Assembly: GCA_964016885.1 (NCBI GenBank)
Contig: OZ024740.1
Coordinates: 204,965,976 to 205,029,975, forward strand
DNA: 64,000 nucleotides
Direction: 5' to 3'
Source: Eledone cirrhosa
Lineage: Eukaryota > Mollusca > Cephalopoda > Octopoda > Eledonidae
The notes under the pieces were generated by a model. It saw only the letters and a list, made by a program, of their open reading frames with translations, was not told the origin of the DNA and did not search any database. Below are positions 44,582-58,000 of this stretch, piece by piece. Position 1 is the stretch's first letter. The number at the start of each line of letters is the position of its first letter. Position numbers and translations under genes: made by a program.

Positions 44582-47500
44582 AAATGTCCTTTTAAAATAT
44601 CTCACCTCTTTAGAACTTAAAAGTGACCGAGAAATAATTTTTGTACTTTTAGAAATAACAGCAAGTGCAGCTGCAAGAGCATTCTCAGCTCCTCGTTCTT
44701 CAATAAGAATATTGGCAGATTCTCTGAAATAATCTAATGTCTCATCTGGAACATTATCTAAAGACCTACAAAAGAAACAAGAAAAACAATCAGCACTAAT
44801 TGATATTTTTCAGAAGAAAATGAATTTATAAAAGTTCAATATTCACTTTGTTATTGTAGCTTTTAATCCATTTGTTACAAACATTTCTAATGGAATATAG
44901 TGGCTCTGGTTTTCAAATAATTTTGAAAGATTTAGTAATATAGCTATCTTTCTGAAGTATAGTTAAACAAATGGCTCTCATTTGTATCACAAGCATTAAA
45001 CCCACTAATATAAACCTAAAGCTGTAGGAGCAAACTTGATCATCTCACAACTGGCTTGTTAACTATTGGTAGAATACACTATAAAAAACACAGCTTACTT
45101 TTTTAAAATTCAGTTGATTAACCCAATTACTTGTCTATTATTTCCCTTAACCCTTTCGTTACCAAACCGGCCAAAAAAATTTTGGGATCATGTGACCAAG
45201 ACGCCCGCCCGTACTCACACATTCATATTTAAATGAGGATATCAGAGCAAATCTCGTTAGTACATTCGTGAAAACACATGATTATACTTTGTAAACAATT
45301 GAGCTACAGTTTTGGACAATGATCGACGTGTTATTTTAATTCTGTGAATTTTGGGAGATTTTTTTCCAAATTTGTTCCTGTTGTGTTTTGAAAATTTGTA
45401 ATTCTGATAAAAAATGGATACCAATTTCATTCTGTCAAGCAGCGAGTCAGAATTCGAAGGATTTTCCACTGAAGACCTTGAAAAATTTAACTCTATAACT
45501 GAAAAAAAAAAAAAAAAGCACGTGGTATTTGATAATGAATCCGATGTTTCATTTTCCGAAAGTGAAAACAGTGAATCCGAGAGCTCCGATGACAGCGATA
45601 AAGAAAATGAATTGGCACCTGAATGGAGCAAAAATTTAAAAACTTTCTTTCAGTGATTTTTGTGAAGAAACTGGACCAAGTCACAGTCTATCCCAGGAGA
45701 GCAAAGCTTTAGACTATTTCCTTTTACTTTTTCCTATGAGCTTGTTTGAAATCATTACGGCGGAAAGAAACCGTTACGCTGAAAGTAAACAAAGCGAAAA
45801 AAAGGATAGTTTGTGGTTTCCCACAAACTTAAATGAAATTAGAGCTTATTTTGCCATACATATTATTATGGGCATTAGAAAGCTACCCAGAATTACAAAT
45901 TACTGGAGTAGCGATGAACCCTTTGTAGACGAATATGTCTCAAGTATAATGACGAGGACACGGTTTTTAAAATTGACGCAATATTTACATGTAAGAGACA
46001 CGAGCAGTACACCAGTACGTGAAGAACCAAACTATGATCCCTTATTTAAAATAAGACCCCTCATTGATTGTGTTCAAAACACATATAACACAGCTTACAA
46101 ACCAGGGAGATATTTATCTATCGATGAAGGAATGGTGGGCTATAAAGGCCGAGTGCGTTTTCGACAATATATGCCAGGAAAGCCCACAAAATGGGGGATC
46201 AAAGTTTGGAAGATTTGCGAATCGAATACTGGGTACTGCTCTGGATTTGAATTTTTTACTGGCAAAAGAGACAATTATGTAAGTCAGCATGGCCTAGGGT
46301 ATGATGTGGTCTGGAATTTATCACTTCCATACCATAACCAGGGCCGTATATTATTTTTTGACCGGTTTTTCAGTTCGGTCAAACTTGCGGTGAATTTAGA
46401 TACTGTGGCAACACATACATGTGCTACAGTGATCACTAGTATAAAAGGACTGCCGTTGGGTATAAAAAAAGCACAATTAAAAAAAAAAGTGAAATAATTC
46501 AACGGCAGAAAGGAAATTTGCTAGCGACCACATACAGAGATAAGAGGCAGATCAATTTTCTGTCTACCTGTGCACGGCCACATGTGGATGAAAATGGCAC
46601 CCCATTTGTGAATCTCAATTATAACAGGTACATGGGTGGTGTAGATCGGATGAATCAGATGATGTCTTATTATTCAGTTGGCAGACCGGGGAGTAAATGG
46701 TGGCGATACCTGGTTTGGTATATAGTAAATATGAGTATTACTAATGCGTTTTACTATATACCAAATCGGGACCGGCTCGAAAGCGATGCGACCATCTGCA
46801 GTTCTGAGCAGATATAGCAACACAATTAAGAGCTGATTATTCCTAAAAAAAAATAACTGTAGGGAGAAAAAACAAAGCCTGCCAGAGAGATATCCCTCTG
46901 AATTCAACCGATCTCCATAAATTAGAAAAAAAAGAAAAAAATATCGAGGGTCGCAAAAAGCAGTGTTGTGAATGACTTCATCAAAAAAGTAAAGCTCCTA
47001 GTGGAAGGTCTGTTGAAACAACTTTCCAATGTGCATTCTGCAAGGTTGCATTATGTAGAGCAGGGTGCTTTACAAGTTTTCATGACAGGAATATTGTTTG
47101 ATTTGTATATATGTGTGAATCTATTTTTTTAATATTTTCAAATTTACTTCGTTTTTCTTTTTCTTTTTCTTTATGTGTAATTTTAATTTACCTTTAAGGT
47201 GAGTGACGAGTTTTGATTAATTTCTTTTTTAAATCATTATTGTATATTTCTGCGTATCTATGTATGTGGGAGAGCTTATTTAATCTAGTTGATGGTGTGT
47301 GTGTATTTTGTTTTCTAGTTTTCTTCACAGACAAATTCCAGTCTTTCGTTTTATTTATACCTTTATGGTACACCCGCCTTTTGTGTGTTTAAATTCACCT
47401 GATAAATCCAGTAATGTGCACAACTCTTCTATAGTAAAATTTTGTTGTATACCCAATTGAATATTAGCTAATAACCCATTTTCTATAGCGATGTTTGAAC

Positions 47501-50500
47501 AAAATTTTAATAATTTCATATTTTGTTGAATTTACCTGTAATTAGAGTCACTTTGAGACAAAAATTATGGAATAGAATTGGTTGAGAACCTTTCGTTAAA
47601 TTTTCTTCCCAAAAACACATTAATATGTTGATAAATAAAAAAGTTAGAGTTGTTTAATGAAACCAGACTAAATTTATGATTATGTTAGAAACTAATTGAA
47701 ACACATAAGGGGTGTATTTTTGTTAGAAATATGGTAATGAAAGGGTTAATCTTTTAAAAATATCTAAACCTACATTACAAAAATAAACCTTACAATATAA
47801 ACAAGCATTTTAAATCCAACTTCGCTTCTAAAGTAGGGGTTAGACTTGCAAACCTCGTGGTAAACTCCATATTCACCAGAGGGTCTCTTAAGCGGTAATG
47901 TTTTACAGCTGGATGCCATTCTTGGCACCAACTCCTTTGGCACATGTAGAGATAATGTTGTTGTTGCTGCTATCGCCCATAGTTATATGCAGGTTTAGCT
48001 CATCAACTACAACACTGCATTTAATAGGAGTCTTCTTCAGTGTTTTAATGAAACGGGGACACTAGTCATATCATGAAAAGACCCCCCCGACAGTATGTTG
48101 CAGGGGTAAACCCCAGCTGCTGCTGGTATTGAGTGAAATGAAGCATCTAGCTTAAGGACATGATGCCAAATCTAAGACATAATTTCAAGTCCAACACTAG
48201 CCCACCCACATGAGACACCTTGTATCTCTTCATCCACTAGTTTACCTGTATACGAAACCATGTAGCTATTCAACCACAAGGCCACCCATGTGGGATAGTG
48301 CACCTATTCCAAACCAGATACACACAGAAAAGAAAAAAAACTTAACCTTACCTGGCAGCATCTTTAGCATATGTTTTAATGATATCTCCTGTTGTGGGGG
48401 GACCAATTCGCTTAAAATTTACACCCTACAAAATAATGATATTTAATAAAAACAAAACAGAATAGCTATGCCAAATACATTCAATATATATCTGTGGATA
48501 CACTATTTTTGTTTTACTTGTCTCAGTCATTGAAATGTGGCCATCCAGGGGACAGTCTTTCAGAAAGTTGATCATAAAACCTGTATATACCAGTCTCGTA
48601 CATATTTTAGCAAACTACTATGTTATCACCATTGGTTTGGCTGAATGGTTAAAAAATGTCTTTCACAATGATGAGGTCTTTAGCGTAATCCCAGTGTGTG
48701 ACATCTTGAGTAATTGTCATTAACTAGCAAAGCCTTGTTTCAATCCAAGTGTTGAGAGGGAAATCAGGTAAGCAGAGATTGTACCTGAAATTTAACCCTT
48801 TAGCATTCACATTGAATTGTCAAATGTCATGTTCATCTATTCGCATTATTTTCACTTAATTATACTCAAGAGGGTTATCAATTTTATTTGTTTCTAATTA
48901 CTTTAATTTTCTATGTGCAGACTTGAAATTTTGTCAGTAGACGTTTAAAGAACTATAATTTACAATTATATAATTTTACCTGATTTTTTTTTGTTAAATT
49001 TGACTTTTATGGGCAGGTAAAATTAATTAACAGGTGTAAAAGTAATAACTTTATGGATAAACACAAAAATTTAAACTTTATCTGCCTTACCTGTTAGATT
49101 TGTTGCAAAAAAATCCAATAATGATCTAGATGCTGATTTCCATCAATTCTAGCAGTTTTCCGAACAGGTGAATTAATTAAAAATGCAGGTGTAATCAGTA
49201 CAATGTTTTAGTCTTTCTCTACATTCCAGGCAAATATTTTCATTGAAAAAAATGTATAAAACCTTTTCACCAGTCAAAATAATATTGGCAATGTACTCTT
49301 ACACAATGTACGGTGTAAAATTACGTAACAGAATGTTCCCAATATATAAGTTCATTAACAGGTGTGATGCAGGTGTGTCACAGGTGAATGCAGGTGTTTT
49401 TGTATATGTGTGCTAATATATTTTTAAAATAGTGTTTTCAATATTGTTAGACAATATTTCGATCGTGATACTGCCCAAAGCACCCTTTACATAAGGGCAC
49501 TTTGCAAAAGGAACACATAAATAGGGTTTGGATTGCGTAACCTTTAACAGTTTTTCTCTTTTGCAAAGAGCACAATCGGCAAACCTTCCTCCTACCATCA
49601 ATTCTCTCCACTTTATGAAAATCAATATTTTCTTTGTGGACCACTGCTAATTTTGATTTTTTCCCAGCTTTGTGTTTGCGAGAAGTATATCCCCCACGTA
49701 GCTGGGATGCAATGTCCACGCGAAATTTCATGTGGCAGTAGTCCTTTGGTGGTGGCGGATCCTTGTGGCTTTTAGTAAATACAATATAAGAATTTACAAT
49801 GGTTAAATTCACTAAAAACCACAAGATGTATCTCCACCATTTCTTTCCAGGGCGTCCAACTGGGTAATACGCGCAATATTGGTCGGATTTGTCAACCCCA
49901 CCCATATATTTATTATAGGAGAGGTTAACTAAAGGTCTACCCTCAGCCCCAACACCTGGTTGTTGGTTAGAACTCAGGAACAAAATTTGCCGTTTGTCTT
50001 TGAACACTGTGGCTAACATGTTCTCTTTTTGCATTTGGAGAATGTCTCCTCTGTTTTTTAGTTTTGCAACTTTTATTTCTTGGGGTAGTCCTTTCCGATT
50101 GCTCATTATTGTGCCGCAGGTGTACGTATTTACAAGGGCAAGATCCTCTGCTAAAAGCACCGAAGAAAAAAAACGGTCATAATAAATGTGTCTGTGTTGA
50201 AAGTGGAAGGGTTGAGTCAGCGACCACACAACATCGTAACCCAACCCGTGCTTTCTCTCTCCGTTAAGTTTTTTTCCTGTGTAAACATCAAAGTTTACAC
50301 AGTATCCCGTGTCCGATTCACACAGTTCCCACACTTTGATGCCCCATTTGGTGGGTTTAGCTGGCATATACTGTCTGAAATGAACCCTACCCTTATATCC
50401 AATCATAGCTTCATCAACACTAAGATTTTTTCCAGGTAAATACATACTTTTAAATTTTTCCGTCAACATTTCAATTAATGGTCGTACTTTGTACAGTGGG

Positions 50501-51960
50501 TCGTAATTCGATTCATTTCTACCAGGGGCATTTGTAGTATCAACCAGATGCAAATACTGGTTTAATTTTATAAATCTCGTTTTGGCCATAATACTAGATA
50601 TATAAGGGTCACCAAACCTTATATCAGTACTCCAATAATTCCACAGTCGTGGAAATTGTTTAATACCAAACATAATGTTTATGGTAAAAAACGCTTTCAT
50701 TTCGGCAGAATCTGTCGGACGCCATAACAGATCGGGTTTTCCTCGATTAGAAATCTGTTGTTGTGCATAGCGATTTGTCTCCTCTGCCACAACTTCGAAG
50801 AAAGTTTGTGGTAGAAATAAAAAAAAATAATCCAGAGCTTTAGCATCGGGTGGTAATGTGTGTTGTGGTCCAGAATTTTCATTAAAATCCGAAACATGTA
50901 TCGGTGTTGTTTTTTTCAACCACGTTGGTGTTTTTTCAATGGTGTCAGATATCTCTTCGCTTTCACTTTCAAAGTGACTATCATCATCATCAGATATATC
51001 TGAAATAAATATATCTGATTCATTTGAAGATAAATCACTGATATTATCTTCTGTTTCTTTGTTATCTTGAATGTCGTAGGATGTGAAACCTTCAAAATCG
51101 TTGTCGCTGCTTTCGGAAGCCATGTTACAATTTCAAAGTTAAAAACACGTGTTATCACAAGGTCTTTAACTATACTAAGAGTTAATTTTCGCGCGTAAGG
51201 GCTTTATCTCGCTGTAATCTCGAATTGACGAGATTTTGATGATGTCAATGTTTATTTTTAGAAGGATATCTACGAGTGGTCTGAAATGTCGGTTTTTGTC
51301 GGTTTGAATAAATGAAAGGGGACATAATTTTGTCGGTTTTTGTCGCTTTGAACGCTAAAGGGTTAAAGGCCCAGCTTTATTACACACTGTGATATACTAA
51401 TAACAGGAATTACGTTAAGGGTACACAAGCCTGTAAAACACTTACACATTAATCCACAAGTTGGACATCAAGTTGATTTAACAATTGAATGCTTATCATA
51501 GAAACCGAGGAAGCATCCATCTTCACTAATAATGCTTCTGGACACATCAATTTACACTGGTAAATACTTGTCCTAGGCCTGAGACTAGTGAGAAAAAGTT
51601 ATCTAAGATTAGGAAACCAAGCTTGAATGCTTGCACTCATGGACCAGTGGGTGGTGTTACACTGGACAAAGTCAACTGTGTGTAAGTGTACATGAACACA
51701 TTATTTAATGCCTATTTTCTCTGCTAGCAAGAGTTCAACGACCTGTCACATACAAAGCCAATACCTAATTGATGCTACTGACTCCTCAGACAAGCTGGGA
51801 TGTCCATGATTGGAAGACCTTAGTACCAGCCACTTTACAGACTGTACTGGGTGCGTTTATTGTGTCACCAGCACTAGAGTGGCTCTCATGCCCATGACAC
51901 AACCGAAGAGTCCTTCCTCAAACAAACCACTTTACAGGGTGTACTGAATACATTTCTTGT

Positions 51961-52000
<40 letters not shown>

Positions 52001-55000
52001 AAATCAGAAAATAATCTAAATAATTTGATAATTAAAGGAATGAAATTATAAAATAACTCACAGCTCTTCGCTCCACTTGTATAAGGTCACTTTCTTGGCG
52101 TGGTGAATAAAATAATACACTTATCCCTGAACGACCAGCACGCCCCGTTCTTCCAGAGCGATGTATATAGGCATCTGCGTCTCTTGGTGGACTACACTGC
52201 ACAACTAAATCAACTTCAGGTATATCTAAACCTCTGGCAGCAACATCAGTTGTTAAAAGAACTTTGTACTTACTCTCACGGAAACTCTGAACAACAATAA
52301 TAATAATAATAGAAATAAAAGATTTAGGAGTGGTGAAAAGTTAGAGTAAAATAATACTGAACAAAGAACTTATCCATGAATATTGGAGCATAAAAAATAA
52401 AACTTTTGTCAAAAATACAAGGTTAACTCTTATCCTACAATGATTCAGGAGAAACAGGTTTGTCAATTTATATGTTTATAGCATCTTTACCAATGGATGA
52501 ATTGTTCTGAAGATTTTGCAGTATTAGGGGCATTAATTTTTCATGTGATTCATTCAGTGTTGTTTTGCTAATGTGGGACAGGATGTTAAGAGTTAACATA
52601 ATTGCACCAATTGTGAATTAAACATTACAAACTGAATAATTCGAAAATTGTAATGAATTATATTTAACACTTTCGTTACTATATTTCTAATGAAACATTC
52701 TGTCTATAATATTCAAATCAAGAATTTAGCAAGTATATTCTTATGACACACAGCAATACAGTGTACATATTCTAAAACAGAGGCCCTCTTCCCAGTCAAG
52801 TAAGATTGATGTTAAGTGTGAACATCAACAACGAGTATAGAATCTTGTTCAAGAGATATTCATTCCCTGGCTATTGCTGAAAGTTAGGGATGGAATTCCA
52901 CGAGGATAGTTTGATCAGATGTAAAGTACTCACCAATTACACTTTAAAAATCTACTGAAGAAAATTGAAGATTAACTTTATCTTGTATTTCATAGAACAC
53001 ACTGTGTTTTTATTAAATATTGAACAGGCATTCTGACACAGAATATGACAATCTCTCTAGCACTGGTTCCAGAATAAAATGTACCCAGTACATTCTTTGA
53101 AGTGGTTGGCATGCAGAGCCATCCAGTCACAGAAATCATGGAATGTATGAACAAGATGAGGTCTTTCCCACATGTCTAGTCTCAAACTGTGACAACCTGT
53201 CCAAATCATGCCAACATCACAGACAGAGTCAAAATACCCTCATAGAAAATGGAAATTGATTTACATGCATGTTAGAGTCTCTGTTCCTATATTAATATCT
53301 AAGAAGAGACTGAACTATAGATTTTAAAATCCTAACCCTTTCATTAACACATTTCTAATGAAAGAGACTGCACACGATTTTCAAATAGTTAGGAAAATAA
53401 TCAAGAATTTTGAAGGATTTATTAATATAACTAAATTTCTCATTATTAAGGACATAAAATGTAAAACTATAGTGGGAGGTTTTAATTGAAATATGAAGCA
53501 GCTTATTTATTATAAGACCAAGAGTGGTTTCAGACAAGCTGGTACCAAAAGGCTTAACCCAATAGTGTTTATACCAATTGACCACATATAAATTACTATA
53601 AAATAATGAATACACCTTACCTTCAGTACAAGTTCTCTCTTATCTTGAGGAATGTCACCATGCAAAACATGAGCATCTAGCTTCATAGAAGCACTGACAG
53701 CAAGCTCATCAGCCTGTTTTTTGGTTTGACAGAACACAATAGCCCGTCCATGATTACCACTGTACACTTGGATTATATCGGCAATGATACTGTTACGGTC
53801 TTGTATACTACATTTGATAGCAAGGTGCTGAAATATAAAAAATAAATTTTTACATTTAAAAACTACACTAATAACCTAGTTGTTTGCTCCAACATTTTTG
53901 TGACACTATTTCTAACACCTAGATTTTATCTTAACTTCTTAAATAATTGTTTCTACTTTTGGCACAAGGCCAGCAAATTACCCCAGCGCATGACTGGTAC
54001 TTTATTTTATCGACCCCGGAAGGATGAAAGGCAAAGTTAACCTCGGCGGGATTTGAACTCAGAATGGCAAGGGCCGTAACTCTATACGTCAAAGCATGGC
54101 GTCCGACCCACTACCGATACTGCCAATAAATGATGGACTCAGACGTTTGCACAAAAAATAGTCAGGTCGTGGTGTGGTTCTTGTGCCAGGTGGTGTTTTG
54201 TCCTTGAGTAAGAACATTTTATGACACTGAAAAAAAAAATAAGCAACAGCAGTGACTGGGAGTTAATTCTGTAACAAACTGGCATCCTGCCTAGGGAAAG
54301 TCATACCGTCACTAATAAAAACAGGATAAGCTCTGATCTGATGAGGCTTAGGACATATTTGAGTCTGAACAAATACTGCAAGGCAGCTCACCCAACACTA
54401 ACAGCTCTGCCTATCCACTGCCCTAGATTGGTACTTTATTTCATCAATTCCAGACGAATGGGAGACAATGTGGGTGTTTGAAATGCAACTCAACAAAAGG
54501 TTCTTATATAATACAATATGATGGAACTTTTAACTACTGAAATGAACTGTTATCCTTTATATAATAAAGCATTGGTTTTAAATTTAAAAATAAACTATCT
54601 TGACTTTGTAAATTCAAAGAAGTCTAGTTATAATTATTAGATAATATAAACAACCAGCCTATCCTGAACTGCTGCCTAAATAAATAAAATTTCAACTTCT
54701 CAACAACCATAACTCAAAGTTTATAGTTTCTTTTACATACCTGTACAGTTGTTGAAGTCTTTATTTGTTGCTGGCCAATCAAGTCAACTTTCTTAACATC
54801 CTTTTTCATGTATTTCTGAGCAGTTCTATAGACCCATGGTGGCATAGTAGCAGAGAAAAGTAATGTCTGTGGTTTATTGCCTTCTTCCTCTAGTGAATTA
54901 CAAACAAATCAGTGAATATATATACCATTCAATCACAGTAAGGTTAAATAAGTTATACATTTTAGAATTTATTTCTTAACACAGAAAGTTGTGAATATAA

Positions 55001-58000
55001 AATGCATGCAGTAAACCTAACAAGCAAGAGCTGTATTAAACATCTTCAAAGGTTTAAAAGAAATTCAGACAATTCATGTGTTTATAAAAATAATTAAGAT
55101 AAGGTTTCAAGGTTCAGTCCCACTGTATGGCACCTGGGAATGTATTTTTCTACTATATCCCAAGGACAACCAATGTCTTGCGAGTGAATTTGGTAGACAA
55201 AAATAGGAGGAACATCAGTGACTTATACACATTTTGTGTCTCAATTTATTCTAAAGTTTCTGGAGGATTGTATTATTAGAGAAATATCATCATCATCATT
55301 GTGTTTTCACGTTTACACAGGGTTGAGCTAGAAATCTTTGATACCAATACAAATTTGTAAGTATGGTATCTGCCATTGACGTCAGTTGAATCAATACAAA
55401 GCTGGATGCATTATGGGGACACACAACTGCCATGCAACTCCACTCCATATACTTACAATCTTTATATTTTCAGTCCATGGTGCCATGCAATAGGACCAAA
55501 CCAAGCACAACTTGGTTTCAAAGCAAACTACTTAATCACATATACATTCCTGCGTCTGTTTAATAAAAACAGGAGGGTTTACTGAAAGTTATTTAAACAG
55601 CTTCATCATCATTTTATGTCTGCTTTTCCCTGCTTGCGAGCGTGGGACAGGAACTGATTCTGGCTTGATTTCTACAGCTGGATGCCTTTCCTAACACCAA
55701 CCTCATTTACAGTGAGCGCTGGGTGCTTTTTGGCCGTGGCACCTCCACGGCCACTTTACAATGAATGATAGGGACTCCAGTCCCTCTCATCTCATTTATA
55801 CAGCTGAATAAACTGGAGCAATGTGAAATAAAGTGTCTTGCTCAAAGAAACCACACCACCCGGTCTGAGAATTGAACTCACAACCTTTCGATTGCCAGGC
55901 CAATGCTCTAACCACTAAGCCATGTGCCTCCATGGAAATATGTATTATTTCTATAGAGAAACGTGAACTGCATACACAAATTTTATGCTGTAACTTCCTG
56001 ACATAAAAGTCCTGTACTGGATGAAACCATATTAGCAAAACATTCTTGAAAGGTACAAAACTAAAGTATGACCACATCCCATTACAAATAGATGTCTTTA
56101 CTTTAGTTAACTGCAAATTCTCACTCTGATCTGTACAGCAGTCAAGGTACTATAAACATTTGAATTACCAAACCAGTTTTTAGATATTTTCTGCCAAATC
56201 ATTACAGTATGTTAAGAGTTACCATAGGCATGTGCTATACAAAAGCTGCAATTATCATGATTAATTAGAAGACTATAAAGTACTTACCTTTGTCATAAGC
56301 AACCTTTAAAATTTCATCAACAGATTCAGCAAAACCCATATCCAACATCTGGTCAACTTCATCTAAAACTACATGTTTAGTTTTGGCCAAATTCATATTG
56401 CCTTTTTGAATATGGTCAAGGATTCTTCCTGGTGTACCGACTAAAATGTCCAGGCCCTTCCATAAAGCACGCTCTAAAAAGAACAAAATAATTTTTATTT
56501 TAAAAATAAAAGTTGTTAAAGGTATATGATATGATTGTAAGGCAGAAAACAAGAATTATTGAATTTTAGAGAAATATATACCATGCTATGTAACGAATTA
56601 AGGATTACTTCAAAATATTCACCACCAATTTACATCTGTCTATGGGTTAGACAAGTTGTCATAGTCCATAAAATATTTAAGAAATTATAATTATGGTCAT
56701 ATTAATCCTCTAGATATCAAACTATCCCTGGTACTCTGATACAAAGCTGTTTATTTTGAAGTGTTTTTATTCATCTAAAAACTTACTACCAATTTTATGT
56801 AAGAACTTTTCTAAATTATTTCAAAATTAATAGGTAATGTCTTTCATTAGAAATATAGCAGTGGAAGGATTAAAGATGACTGATGAAGTAAAGTAATAAG
56901 TCATAAAATGAGTGATTAATGAAATGAAAGACAAATACTGTGTAAATGCCTTCCTAAATCACAAATTTTTGACAGGGCAACAAACAGACTTACAGAGTAT
57001 GACAATGTTATATATACCATCAGTACTTAATTGGAGTTACCATCCTCTCAGACGGACTGGGGCCCACATCCTGCTTACATTTCTGCATTTTACAGAGTGT
57101 ACTAGGTGTGTTTGACATAACCTAAGAGACCTTCTGACCCTTTGTCTGGCAAATTTCCAATGATAGGTGCCCTTCCCATCCCCTAACAGGATGTACTGAG
57201 TGCATTTTATCATATTACTAACTCTAAGGAGATTGGCATGTCCCTGTCACATAAGTCCCGAAACCCTTTTAGCAAGTTTTCTATATTTGAATGCGCTTCC
57301 AAATGCTAACCACTTTACAGGATATACTGGGTGTATTTTTTGTGTTATCAGCACTAGTTGACAGAAGAGGCCCTTCTAACCTAGGGGATATTATATAAGG
57401 GTGTGGTGTGTTACATTATTATAAACACTACTAACCTTGGGGTTCATATGGTACTCCACCATAAAAACAAAAGGCAGAAAGATCACCACAGACCTTTAAA
57501 AAGTCTTCATACACTTGCTTGGCTAATTCTCGAGTAGGAAGTAAGACCAACACCTAGAAAACACCAAAATTGAAATTATGAAGTAAAGCAGTAAAATCAA
57601 CACATTATATATATATATATATATAAATAAACATATCAAACATTAGCAGGAGATAATTTGTAAAGAATGTAAGAACAAAGTTACAAAAGGTAGCATGATA
57701 AAACAAAAAATTCGAAGATAGATGCCTGGCAATAATTATTTATACTTCTAGGACAAGACATCTAAATTTTTTATAGTATATATATATATACACACACACA
57801 CCCCTTGTGATTTACAGCAACCTCTGACCAATCACAAAGTACACTTTACTTGTTGCCACTCCCATTTCTACTAATAACTCATTTTTATAATGTTTTTCTC
57901 ACATATGTCTATTAGTCTTTTACAATGTAACCATGCTAGGGATTTAGTTGATTGTGTCAACCCACAGTAGCACAACCAGCATTCTCCACTCAAAAGGTCT

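Noticed and set aside
44448..44582. GA tract as a regulatory GAGA element
   Set aside because: It sits in an intron near the 3' end of the helicase gene and is a plain microsatellite; nothing else supports a promoter.
45257..45684. Ser/Phe-rich frames opposite the PB1 N-terminus
   Set aside because: Antisense of the acidic transposase N-terminus.
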